Source: Pseudoalteromonas aurantia 208 (GTDB lineage Bacteria; Pseudomonadota; Gammaproteobacteria; Enterobacterales; Alteromonadaceae). Taken from it: a DNA stretch of 64,000 bases. The translations under genes and the position numbers were made by a program. Positions 56,420-64,000 of this stretch are shown here, one piece after another. The stretch spans positions 186,001 through 250,000 of the forward strand of contig NZ_AQGV01000009.1 in assembly GCF_014858725.1 (NCBI RefSeq), in the 5' to 3' direction. Within the stretch, counting starts at the first letter, position 1, and each line of letters starts with the position of its first letter. The notes under the pieces are model-generated. The model did no database searches, was not told the DNA's origin, and was given only the letters and a program-made list of their open reading frames with translations.

Positions 56420-57064
56420 TTATGCTACGCCGTATTGATCTCGATATGCTTTTACCGCATCAAGGTGTTCACCCATGCTACCTTGCTCTTCAAGATACAC
56501 AATTAAGTCAGCCAACTTGACGATTGATACTACCTGAGTACCAAAGTCACGCTCAACTTCTTGAATCGCTGATAACTCAGCTTTGCCTTTTTCTTGACGG
56601 TCAAGCGCAATTAACACCCCTGATAAGTCAGCACCCGCTGCGGCAATGATTTCCATTGACTCACGGATAGCCGTGCCTGCGGTGATCACATCATCAACCA
56701 GCATAATGCGCCCTTCCAAAGGCGACCCCACTAATGAACCGCCTTCACCATGTTGCTTCTTCTCCTTACGGTTAAAGCAATACGGTACGTCTTTGTCATA
56801 GTGATCAGACAATGCCACCGCCGTGGTGGTTGCTATTGGAATGCCTTTATATGCAGGGCCAAACAGTAAGTCATATTCAATACCCGCATCTTCAAGCGCG
56901 GCGGCATAAAAGCGACCTAAGCGTGCCAAATCACGACCGGTATTAAATAACCCTGCATTAAAAAAATACGGGCTAGTACGGCCTGATTTCAGGGTGAACT
57001 CACCAAACTTAAGCACCTGCTTTTCAAGGGCAAATTCAATAAACTCTTTTTGATATGCTTTCAT
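56420..57064 (-). CDS. pyrE: Orotate phosphoribosyltransferase
   Basis: A 214-residue enzyme that joins orotate and PRPP to form OMP in pyrimidine synthesis. The PRPP-binding motif is intact ([16 protein letters not shown]), as are [16 protein letters not shown] and the flexible loop [12 protein letters not shown]. It follows rph by 49 bases on the same strand, as in most enterics, where the pair is cotranscribed and controlled by attenuation; no attenuator was seen here. Confidence 0.97.
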   Translation of the reverse strand: MKAYQKEFIEFALEKQVLKFGEFTLKSGRTSPYFFNAGLFNTGRDLARLGRFYAAALEDAGIEYDLLFGPAYKGIPIATTTAVALSDHYDKDVPYCFNRKEKKQHGEGGSLVGSPLEGRIMLVDDVITAGTAIRESMEIIAAAGADLSGVLIALDRQEKGKAELSAIQEVERDFGTQVVSIVKLADLIVYLEEQGSMGEHLDAVKAYRDQYGVA

Positions 57065-57113
57065 ATTCTTACCTACTTAACTGATACCTAAACTAAACTT
57101 GAACAACAACCGA

Positions 57114-57860
57114 TTATGCTAATGCTTTCTTTTGCAGGTCGATAATTTCGCGAATTGAATGCTTAGCCAGCCCTAATAGCTCATCTAGTTCTTCAAACGA
57201 GAAAGGTTCACCTTCAGCTGTACCTTGCACTTCAATCAGCTTGCCGGTTTCGGTCATGATCACGTTCATGTCGGTTTCAGCTTCTGAGTCTTCTAGGTAT
57301 TCTAAATCTGAGATTGCTTGACCGTTGTAAACACCAACAGAAATCGCTGCAATCATAAATTTAAGTGGGTTATTGTTGATCATGCCTTTCGCACGCATGT
57401 GCGTCAGTGCATCAACCAACGCAACACATGCACCACTGATTGATGCAGTACGTGTACCGCCATCCGCTTGCAATACATCACAGTCGATAGTAATGGTATT
57501 TTCACCTAGGGCTTTTAAGTCAACCGCAGCGCGCAATGCACGTGCGATTAAACGTTGAATTTCCATAGTACGACCGCCTTGCTTACCACGGGCCGCTTCA
57601 CGGTTGTTACGAGTATGCGTAGAACGTGGCAACATACCATATTCAGCGGTGATCCAACCTTTGCCCTGACCTTTCATAAAGCGCGGTACACCGGCTTCAA
57701 CGGTTGCAGTACAAAGTACTTTTGTATTACCAAACTCAACTAATACAGCACCTTCAGCGTGTATTGTGTAGTTACGTGTAAATGTTACCGGTCTGATCTG
57801 GTTTGCTGTTCTTTCACTTGGACGCATCCACGTTCCCCTAATATTCAAAATTTCAGTCAT
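57114..57860 (-). CDS. rph: Ribonuclease PH
   Basis: A 248-residue phosphate-dependent 3'-5' exoribonuclease that trims tRNA 3' ends. It shows [19 protein letters not shown], the phosphate-binding and catalytic region [40 protein letters not shown] and [19 protein letters not shown]. Full length and intact, unlike the frameshifted E. coli K-12 gene. Divergent from yicC with 136 bases between. Confidence 0.97.
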   Translation of the reverse strand: MTEILNIRGTWMRPSERTANQIRPVTFTRNYTIHAEGAVLVEFGNTKVLCTATVEAGVPRFMKGQGKGWITAEYGMLPRSTHTRNNREAARGKQGGRTMEIQRLIARALRAAVDLKALGENTITIDCDVLQADGGTRTASISGACVALVDALTHMRAKGMINNNPLKFMIAAISVGVYNGQAISDLEYLEDSEAETDMNVIMTETGKLIEVQGTAEGEPFSFEELDELLGLAKHSIREIIDLQKKALA

Positions 57861-57996
57861 TATAATGGGTCAGCCTTTACGATGCCATGTAGAAATCGAC
57901 AAAACAACGACATTGAGTGAAAATTGCTTGCTGCGTTGATTTTTTATTAAGCTATAATACCTGCTGGAAATTTTGTTAATAGATTAGGAACTTTAC

Positions 57997-58857
57997 ATGA
58001 TCCATAGTATGACCGCCTACGCACGCCGAGAAGTTAAAGGTGATTGGGGCACAGGAGTTTGGGAAATCCGCTCAGTAAATCAGCGTTACCTAGAAACCTT
58101 TATCCGCGCACCTGAACAATTTCGCGGTATGGAGCCGGTAATACGCGAGCGCCTACGTAAACACTTACAGCGCGGTAAAGTTGAAGTGTATTTAAAGTTT
58201 ACTGCCAACCCAGCACACGTGGGTGAGCTATCAATTAATGAAACCTTAGCTGAGCAGCTCATTAATAGTGCAAAATGGGTGCAACAGCAAAGCCAAGGCG
58301 ACATCAATCCAGTAGATATTCTGCGCTGGCCAGGTGTCATGGAAGCACAAGAAGTTGACCTAGATACCGTGAATAAAGCCCTACTTGCAGGCTTTAACGA
58401 ACTCATTGAAGAGTTTAAAGCCGCACGTGGCAGCGAAGGCGATAACCTTGAAACCATGATCACCACCCGCCTAGACGGAATTTTAGAGCAAGTGGCTATT
58501 GTAGAAACGCACATGCCAGAAATCGCCACGTGGCAACGTGAAAAACTCAATGCCAAGTTAGAAGACTTAAAAGCCGACATCGACGAAAACCGCCTTGAGC
58601 AAGAGCTGATTTACTTAGCTCAAAAGCAAGATGTGGCCGAAGAACTCGACCGCTTAAAGTCACATGTGAAAGAAACCCACAAAATCATCAAAAAAGGCGG
58701 CGCATGCGGCCGTCGTTTAGACTTCATGATGCAAGAGTTTAACCGTGAGTCAAACACCCTTGCCTCAAAATCAATTAACACCGACATCACCAGCGCAGCG
58801 GTTGAATTGAAAGTATTGATTGAACAAATGCGTGAGCAGATCCAGAATATTGAGTAA
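57997..58857 (+). CDS. yicC: YicC-type endoribonuclease
   Basis: A 286-residue protein with the typical start IHSMTAYARREVKGDWGTGVWEIRSVNQRYLE and the C-terminal conserved block GRRLDFMMQEFNRESNTLASKS. YicC is an RNase that affects stability of small RNAs and growth in stationary phase. It is monocistronic, and the rph-yicC divergent arrangement is common in gammaproteobacteria. Confidence 0.95.
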   Translation: MIHSMTAYARREVKGDWGTGVWEIRSVNQRYLETFIRAPEQFRGMEPVIRERLRKHLQRGKVEVYLKFTANPAHVGELSINETLAEQLINSAKWVQQQSQGDINPVDILRWPGVMEAQEVDLDTVNKALLAGFNELIEEFKAARGSEGDNLETMITTRLDGILEQVAIVETHMPEIATWQREKLNAKLEDLKADIDENRLEQELIYLAQKQDVAEELDRLKSHVKETHKIIKKGGACGRRLDFMMQEFNRESNTLASKSINTDITSAAVELKVLIEQMREQIQNIE

Positions 58858-58928
58858 GATCGATATCTATCGACTTTACAGCACTGGATAAACGGTGCTG
58901 TACATGAAATACATTGGTATGTCAAAAA

Positions 58929-58960
58929 GATAAAGCCAGATTCTTGTATCTGGCTTTATC
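58929..58960. terminator. Bidirectional terminator between yicC and LRR gene
   Basis: Perfect long palindrome GATAAAGCCAGA/TCTGGCTTTATC with an 8-base loop, between two convergent genes. Confidence 0.85.
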
Positions 58961-58996
58961 TTAATAATCCTAAATTGTCACTTGCAAGCTAACTTG

Positions 58997-61921
58997 TCAA
59001 TCTCGAATTGAACATTTATCACCTATACACGTAACCCAGTTATCTAAACGAAGCCACGTAAGGTGGCCATTATTAGTTAAATCGATATAATTAATTTTAT
59101 TTCCGGCTAAGTTTAGCGTTTCTAAATTAACATTATGACTCAGATCAATACTGGTAAATCGATTACCAGAAACACGTAAATGTTTCAGATGCACATTCTG
59201 ACTAACGTCAAGGCGGGTAAGAATATTTGAATAGCTGGTGCCTGCCATGTACAGCGTTTCAAGCTTAATATTATGCTTCAAATCTATATCAGTGAACTTA
59301 TTAAAGTCGAGCTTAAGTACTTCAAGATTAACAAGCTTACTTAAATCTATAGACGTCAATAAATTTTTCTCTAAAGAGGAACCACCGGCAAAATCAGAGC
59401 TTAAGTCTAATTTTTTCATGCCTACTAAGTGCTCAATTCCCTTGGCAGAAGAGACCCTTTTACTCATACAGCTCACTTCAACTACCTCAGATGCATTCAC
59501 AAGCCCTGCGCTATGAAGGCAATTCAAAAAATAGCTGTCTTCAATAATTGAACTCAGTGCAATATCTTGTACAGTCACAGTCCGAATGGTTGAGCCTGTG
59601 TTTCCCGCGGAATCTGTCGCTGTATAGTGCACCGTATACACCCCAACGACATTTGGATTAACATTATTTGTCGTCTTAACTGAAATAATGCCATCTTTGA
59701 TATCTGTTGCTACAGCGCCCTCATCTTGATAAACAGAACCGTAATTAATACTGACTGAGCTACTGCCCAATAGTGTGATAAAAGGCGGCGTATCGTTCAC
59801 TTTTGCTATCGTGCATTTACTGCCGCTACAAGCGACTCTATCGTCATAGCTGAAGTCTGTAAGAGCGTCGTTATTATTCACATCCACACTTGTTAATAAG
59901 TTACCACTTAAATGAAGGGTTTCAAGGTTGGCATTATTGCTAACATCAATTGTCGTCAGTTGATTACCTACAACATTAAGCTTTTTCAGGTTTGTATTGC
60001 TGTGTACATCAAGCTCTATTAGCAGGTTGTTATATAAAGACAACCCCTCCAACGCCTGATTAGCATTAAGCTCAACGGCGGTGAGTTGATTATTTTCCAC
60101 ATTAAGCTGTTTCAGATTTGTATTATTACGTATGTCAATCTCTGTGAGTTGATTCTGATGTAAAGACAACGCTTGCAACGCCGTATTGGCATGCAGCTCA
60201 ATGCTCGTTAATTGGTTGTCTCCTACATTAAGCTGTTTTAGATTAATATTATTGCGCACATCAATCTCTTTAAGTTGATTCTGATGTAAAGACAACGCTT
60301 GCAACTCAGCATGACCACTCACATCAATCTCTGTGAGTTGATTTTTATATAAAGACACACTCTCAAGTTTAGTATTACGGCTTACACCAATCGCTGTAAA
60401 TTGATTATCACTTAAATCAAGAGATAACAAATCAACATTGTTATCTAACTCTATATTGGTCAACTGATTACTACTTGATAGTAATACTTCAAGCTTGCGA
60501 TTATGGCTCACATCAAGACCGGTAAGCTGATTAAAACCGACAGACACATATTCTAACTTTATGTTTCCACTCACATCTAACTGAGTAAGTTGGTTATTTC
60601 CCAAATCAAGCCATTCAAGATTGCTGTTTTGACTTAAATCAATACTCGATATGGCATTAGGTGTGGCTACTTGCTTTGCGTGCAAAGGCGCTGTACTCGT
60701 ATTTAGTGCACTGCCTAATTCTAATCTTCTGAGTCCCTTTAAAAACTCAATGCCTTTTGCCGAGTGTATTTGCTTGTCGTTACACTGGATCTCAATCACC
60801 TCAGATGCACTGGTTAAGCCGTCACCGAGCAAACAATTGAGTAAATTTTGATCCTCTATAATGCGCGTTAAAGCAATGTCTTTGACTGTCACCATTCTTG
60901 ATGCGAATGCCTTATTTCCTGAGGTATCCACAGCAGTATACTCAACAATATATGCACCTATTTCCATTGTATTAACTGGGTTAGTCACCGACGAACTCAC
61001 TGCGTCGCCTTCAAGGGTGACACCTGCATCTTGATAAACCGAGCCATATTCAATGACTACTTCACTCTCACCTTTCAATGTAATAGTGGGGGGAATGGTA
61101 TCTGCGACAATCACCTCTCTCGTCGCTGTAGCGATATTTCCCGAATTATCAGTTGCTGTATACGCTGCTGTATATTTGCCAACTTTCGCTACATCTATGG
61201 TGCTTGTCATAACCACGGCTAGGTTGCCATCTACCGTGTCCAACGCGGTTGCACCTGGATCCTGATATACAACGCCTCGTTCAATCGTAATTGAATTGTC
61301 ACCTAACAAGGTTATAGCAGGTGCGGTGGTATCTTTAACCAATACCTTTCTTGAAGCTGTCGCCTTGTTCCCAGAGTTGTCAGTCGCCGTGTACTCAACG
61401 GTATATTCACCCACTTTAGCCACTGTGACGTTATCTGTTATGGCCACAGTGATATTACTATCTACAATATCCAACGTCGACACGCCTGCATCATTGTATT
61501 CTCCACCCGCTTCCACTATAACAGGATTCCCCCCTAGAATGGTTATCTCTGGTGCCGTGGTATCTTCAACTATCACCACCCTTGATACAGTCGCTTTGTT
61601 CCCCGAATTATCTGAAGCAGAATATTCAACGGTATACTCACCAACTTTACTTGCATTAACATTATTTGATACGGTCACTGCAAGGTTACCATCAACAGCA
61701 TCCTGAGCCGTTACACCTGCATCGCTATATTCACTGCCGCCTTCAATGATGACAGGATTATCACCTAACATAGTAATAACGGGAGATGTGGTATCTTTTT
61801 GAATATGATTGTTATTACCGTTGTCGGATCCGTTGTTCCCCCCTCCTCCACAGCCAGCGAGCACACTCACTAGAAACAATGATAAAATCAAGTTGAATTG
61901 GTTTTGCATGGACATTCTCAT
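58997..61921 (-). CDS. Large lipoprotein with Ig-like (DUF5011/HYR-type) and leucine-rich repeats
   Basis: A 974-residue surface or outer-membrane lipoprotein (lipobox VSVLAGCGGGG). After a Gly/Asn linker come four Ig-like repeats of about 75 residues (TSPVITMLGDNPVIIEGGSE, YSDAGVTAQDAVDGNL, GEYTVEYSASDNSGNKATVS). Next is a cap-like unit RIIEDQNLLNCLLGDGLTSA and about sixteen 21-residue LRRs (NLEWLDLGNNQLTQLDVSGN). A fifth Ig-like repeat, a second cap-like unit SIIEDSYFLNCLHSAGLVNA and a shorter LRR block close the protein. The plan, [Ig]n-cap-LRR twice, points to an internal duplication. Such proteins are adhesins or sugar/protein binders. Monocistronic. No strong ribosome site is seen at the chosen ATG. 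Confidence 0.85.
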   Translation of the reverse strand: MRMSMQNQFNLILSLFLVSVLAGCGGGGNNGSDNGNNNHIQKDTTSPVITMLGDNPVIIEGGSEYSDAGVTAQDAVDGNLAVTVSNNVNASKVGEYTVEYSASDNSGNKATVSRVVIVEDTTAPEITILGGNPVIVEAGGEYNDAGVSTLDIVDSNITVAITDNVTVAKVGEYTVEYTATDNSGNKATASRKVLVKDTTAPAITLLGDNSITIERGVVYQDPGATALDTVDGNLAVVMTSTIDVAKVGKYTAAYTATDNSGNIATATREVIVADTIPPTITLKGESEVVIEYGSVYQDAGVTLEGDAVSSSVTNPVNTMEIGAYIVEYTAVDTSGNKAFASRMVTVKDIALTRIIEDQNLLNCLLGDGLTSASEVIEIQCNDKQIHSAKGIEFLKGLRRLELGSALNTSTAPLHAKQVATPNAISSIDLSQNSNLEWLDLGNNQLTQLDVSGNIKLEYVSVGFNQLTGLDVSHNRKLEVLLSSSNQLTNIELDNNVDLLSLDLSDNQFTAIGVSRNTKLESVSLYKNQLTEIDVSGHAELQALSLHQNQLKEIDVRNNINLKQLNVGDNQLTSIELHANTALQALSLHQNQLTEIDIRNNTNLKQLNVENNQLTAVELNANQALEGLSLYNNLLIELDVHSNTNLKKLNVVGNQLTTIDVSNNANLETLHLSGNLLTSVDVNNNDALTDFSYDDRVACSGSKCTIAKVNDTPPFITLLGSSSVSINYGSVYQDEGAVATDIKDGIISVKTTNNVNPNVVGVYTVHYTATDSAGNTGSTIRTVTVQDIALSSIIEDSYFLNCLHSAGLVNASEVVEVSCMSKRVSSAKGIEHLVGMKKLDLSSDFAGGSSLEKNLLTSIDLSKLVNLEVLKLDFNKFTDIDLKHNIKLETLYMAGTSYSNILTRLDVSQNVHLKHLRVSGNRFTSIDLSHNVNLETLNLAGNKINYIDLTNNGHLTWLRLDNWVTCIGDKCSIRD

Positions 61922-62414
61922 ATGTATAAATTTTGGTTAAAACAACAAGCCTATGAACATTAATCGCATCGAAGCGGTAATGAAAAAACAAATCGTTCTG
62001 TTTGAATTAATGGGGAGGACATATCTTATTTCCATATAAAATAGTTGTTGCAGTGAATTCCTTGCCTAGGTTTTCCGTATGGTAAGAAATTCGGTATAGT
62101 ATGATTTAAATCGCACTTTCCCAGTGGCCCTTATAATATATGCATTAAAGGAACAGGGCAAATTAATGTAGCCAAGCTATCATGCCCCAAAGTCAATGAC
62201 TCAAACCCCACCAAACTCTGTCAACGGATGTAAACATGATGTTTACATTTTAGACGTTTCGAAATATTATGTATACCGAAGTCCTAATACAGTTAAACGC
62301 GCAATATTTCGCTGCTTTTCGCTGATACACTCCTTACCTTGAAGCATTCATTGTTAACAGTGTGTATGTGCATATATGGAACAACTTCTCCCCTAAAAAA
62401 ATAAGGATAAGGAT
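61922..62414. other. Intergenic region between divergent LRR and XRE genes
   Basis: 493 bases of promoter DNA for both genes. It contains the palindrome at 62229-62247. No ORF is supported. Confidence 0.5.
62229..62247. promoter_or_regulatory. Palindrome TGTAAACA-TGA-TGTTTACA (candidate operator)
   Basis: Perfect 8-bp arms with a 3-base centre, about 170 bases before the XRE regulator. The size and symmetry suit a dimeric helix-turn-helix protein; autoregulation by the XRE protein is a guess. Confidence 0.45.
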
Positions 62415-62681
62415 GTGATAGATGGTGATGACCTAAGGGCGATGAGAGTCAATGCAGGCATTTCTCAAGACACCATGGCTAAGAAACTTAAGTGTGATAG
62501 AAAAACCGTCATCAACTATGAGTTAGGTGTGAGTGATATTCGCTCTAAACAGCTTTTCATGTGGCTGGTATATTGTAAGATAGACTCAGGATCCTTGTTA
62601 AACGAAATTAAGCAGATCCGTGATCAAGTCAATCGTACAAAAAACCCAAGCTTACAGGATGAAGAAAAATGCAAAAAATAA
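62415..62681 (+). CDS. XRE-family helix-turn-helix regulator
   Basis: An 88-residue protein starting GTG (AAGGATAAGGAT in front). A Cro/CI-type HTH fills residues 5-60 (LRAMRVNAGISQDTMAKKLK, CDRKTVINYELGVSD). The remainder is a short helical tail. First gene of a three-gene operon: it overlaps the next gene by 13 bases. The first 16 residues are repeated, with one conservative change, by a second XRE gene at the right edge (63953 on), so the module is probably duplicated in tandem. Confidence 0.85.
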   Translation: MIDGDDLRAMRVNAGISQDTMAKKLKCDRKTVINYELGVSDIRSKQLFMWLVYCKIDSGSLLNEIKQIRDQVNRTKNPSLQDEEKCKK

Positions 62682-62902
62682 GTCTACTTAAAACTCTTAG
62701 CGCTATGAATTTTTTAATAAAGGGAAATGGACTGCGTACGGAAAAGCTTGCAGGCGATCAAAGTTTCAATAAACTCGAGCTAGAATCCTGTATATTTGTG
62801 AATGCAGGTACTTTAGCTATAAAAATACCAAGAGCCGTGTCAGCTGGTCCTGATTATATCCCCATCCTCCCCATTACTCCGATAAAAGATTCACAAGGAT
62901 AG
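62669..62902 (+). CDS. Small hypothetical protein in XRE module
   Basis: A 77-residue protein of unknown family. The N-terminus is basic (KISLLKTLSAMNFLIKGNG), the middle has one Cys (LELESCIFVNAGTLAIKIPR), and the C-terminus is Pro/Ile-rich (GPDYIPILPITPIKDSQG). GGATGAAG precedes the ATG, which overlaps the XRE gene; the membrane protein gene starts 3 bases after its stop. The tight packing argues that it is real. No signal peptide is clear. It could be a signal, a toxin or an adaptor; nothing decides. Confidence 0.6.
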   Translation: MQKISLLKTLSAMNFLIKGNGLRTEKLAGDQSFNKLELESCIFVNAGTLAIKIPRAVSAGPDYIPILPITPIKDSQG

Positions 62903-62904
62903 AT

Positions 62905-63510
62905 ATGAAACTCTCAAACCTAATTTTGCTAAGCATAGCCTCAATAGGATTCTTTTACATTCAACTTTGGGAGCAACAATTAGTTACTCCTATTTATTTG
63001 TCGCTATTAGGTGTTGGTGCTGTTTATGGTCTGTATGTAAAAGATATCAATATGACTCATATTACTGGCTTTATTTTAGTTATCACTCTCATAAATCGAG
63101 CTATTTTTGAAACTAGTCTGATAAATTATATGACACCAGAAGAAGACCCTGTGCTGCAAGGTCTATTCATATACGGTACTCAATTCTTATTTAGCTTTAT
63201 TGTGGCCTTAGTACTAATTTTCAGAGTACAACTGTCACGCCTACTGTCCAAATCCAAAAGTATCGCTTTGACGCATTTCGATGGCATATTCCATTGGTTG
63301 TACATATACACTTCGGTGATTTACCTGCTCGCTCTTTTAGAAAATATCGCATGGTCTTACTTTAACATGAAATCTTGGACCTTAATTTATGATAACTTTG
63401 AAGGACTGATTTATGTTGCATGGGCACTCAGTTGCGGGGCCATAATAACCATGATGATCACCTCTACAAAATCAAACCATCATGATGAAAAAGAAGAAGC
63501 TATTTCTTAA
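62905..63510 (+). CDS. Multi-pass membrane protein in XRE module
   Basis: A 201-residue integral membrane protein with about six hydrophobic segments (LILLSIASIGFFYIQLW, IYLSLLGVGAVYGLYV, ITGFILVITLINRAIF, LFIYGTQFLFSFIVALVLIF, WLYIYTSVIYLLALLENI, LIYVAWALSCGAIITMM) and a charged His/Glu C-terminal tail. No known family recognised. It is the third gene of the XRE module, preceded by AAGGATAGAT. A branched hairpin follows at 63529-63574. It may sense or export something connected with the 77-residue protein. Confidence 0.7.
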   Translation: MKLSNLILLSIASIGFFYIQLWEQQLVTPIYLSLLGVGAVYGLYVKDINMTHITGFILVITLINRAIFETSLINYMTPEEDPVLQGLFIYGTQFLFSFIVALVLIFRVQLSRLLSKSKSIALTHFDGIFHWLYIYTSVIYLLALLENIAWSYFNMKSWTLIYDNFEGLIYVAWALSCGAIITMMITSTKSNHHDEKEEAIS

Positions 63511-63528
63511 AGAAGTTAAATAAATTGA

Positions 63529-63574
63529 GAAGACGCAATAGGCTATGATTTAGCCATGAATTAGCTGCGTCTTC
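63529..63574 (+). terminator. Branched hairpin downstream of the membrane gene
   Basis: Outer stem GAAGACGCA/TGCGTCTTC (9 bp) encloses a second stem GGCTA/TAGCC (63541-63555). It is followed by AAATTTCTTT, so termination is plausible but the T-run is broken. Confidence 0.45.
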
Positions 63575-63682
63575 AAATTTCTTTATACCGTCCGCGTTTT
63601 ATACGGCTTTCTTTCTACAACTTTTTAGACAGATATCATTTTCAAGTTTTAAGTGCCCCAGCGCTTGTAGTGAGATTATAAA

Positions 63683-63705
63683 CGGGTGGTTATTATAACC
63701 TCCCG
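63683..63705. promoter_or_regulatory. Near-perfect dyad ahead of the second XRE copy
   Basis: CGGGTGGTTAT and ATAACCTCCCG, 11-bp arms with one mismatch around a central T. There is no T-run on either side, so an operator or RNA hairpin is more likely than a terminator. Confidence 0.4.
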
Positions 63706-63875
63706 ACTTACTGCCTGTCCTAAAACCATTTCGTCAGTCACTCTCCTCCTCTAACAAAATAGAGTCACATTTACCCGGTACACTTGCTCTATTCAGCATT
63801 GAGCTATTGCATGTATTTTCAGTAAACACTCCTTGTATACAGCGTCGGTTTACAGGCCCTGTATTTCAAAATACC

Positions 63876-63956
63876 ATGTTTATTAAAAATACTATGTTCA
63901 TTAAAAATATGATGGCCATTAAAAATACGTCGCTCATTAAAAAAGGAAAAATATGA
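63876..63956 (+). repeat. Four imperfect 18-bp tandem units forming a 26-codon frame before the second XRE gene
   Basis: Units of about 18 bases share ATTAAAAA and can be read as one frame from ATG 63876: MFIKNT-MFIKNM-MAIKNT-SLIKKG-KI. Its TGA overlaps the ATG of the next gene (ATGA), the arrangement of a coupled leader peptide. Nothing like it precedes the first XRE copy. No ribosome site is clear for the leader itself, so it could be only a DNA repeat. Confidence 0.5.
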
Positions 63957-64000
63957 TAGATGGTGATGACTTAAGAGCGATGCGCATCAATGCCGGTATT
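63953..64000 (+). CDS. XRE-family regulator, second copy (truncated by window edge)
   Basis: Only 16 codons are visible: MIDGDDLRAMRINAGI. They match the first copy at 62415 except for one Val/Ile exchange; at DNA level 40 of 48 bases agree. AAAGGAAAAAT stands before the ATG, which overlaps the stop of the 26-codon repeat frame. The helix-turn-helix itself lies beyond the edge. Confidence 0.8.
   Translation, partial: MIDGDDLRAMRINAGI

Larger units (their letters stand above)
63511..63875. other. Gap between the two XRE modules
   Basis: 365 bases containing the hairpin at 63529-63574 and the dyad at 63683-63705. No ORF is supported in it. Confidence 0.5.

Overview
The window looks like chromosome of a marine gammaproteobacterium of the Alteromonadales, most probably Pseudoalteromonas. 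This is an inference from gene content: dsbD-aroQ-accB-accC, groSL with fxsA upstream, mpl-ubiX-yadGH, pyrE-rph-yicC and a PanP-type aspartate decarboxylase, in AT-rich DNA with long AT-rich intergenic stretches. No search could be run, so the genus is not proven. No rRNA, CRISPR array or intact insertion sequence is visible.

Layout. 1-9,072: end of an RND efflux operon (adaptor plus DUF3313 lipoprotein), a small double-glycine-leader Cys-rich peptide gene, a CadC-like membrane regulator with a TolB-like propeller, an AraC-type membrane regulator, and three small unknown genes. 9,109-26,331: a tightly packed, all-minus-strand operon of 14 genes that reads as a biosynthetic gene cluster. It holds an acyl carrier protein, two KAS III-like proteins (one without a recognisable active site), a full and a truncated acyl-CoA-dehydrogenase-like protein, two AMP-forming ligases, an ATP-grasp ligase, a DAPDC-fold PLP decarboxylase, a transglutaminase-like protein, an alpha/beta hydrolase, a MATE exporter and an RND pump with its adaptor. 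26,332-29,400: an AT-rich regulatory stretch, then two decayed genes. 29,401-36,999: conserved core (groL, groS, fxsA, dsbD, aroQ, accB, accC, tRNA-Ile2). 37,000-44,026: a second kind of double-glycine peptide, zur, a CheX protein, another Cys-rich double-glycine peptide, a MITE-like element, and a probable Zur-regulated block (HisI2, a dihydroorotase-like protein, FolE2, an NTF2-like protein). 44,150-51,653: a TPR protein and three cyclic-di-GMP proteins around panP, with a second inverted copy of the MITE. 51,650-58,857: core genes (TrmB-like methyltransferase, yadGH, ubiX, mpl, pyrE, rph, yicC). 58,997-64,000: a large Ig-like/LRR lipoprotein and an XRE regulator-small protein-membrane protein module whose XRE gene starts again at the right edge.

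How it works together. In the cluster, carrier-protein chemistry is the common thread. The ATP-grasp/PLP-decarboxylase/ACP trio resembles BtrJ/BtrK/BtrI of butirosin, where an amino acid is loaded on the carrier and decarboxylated there. The adenylating enzymes could activate further building blocks, the dehydrogenase(s) could desaturate a tethered acyl group, the KAS pair could condense or transfer it, and the transglutaminase-like protein could form an amide, as AdmF does for andrimid. The product cannot be named. Two exporters suggest it leaves the cell. Start codons in the operon were chosen by Shine-Dalgarno position and give 4-14-base overlaps typical of translational coupling.
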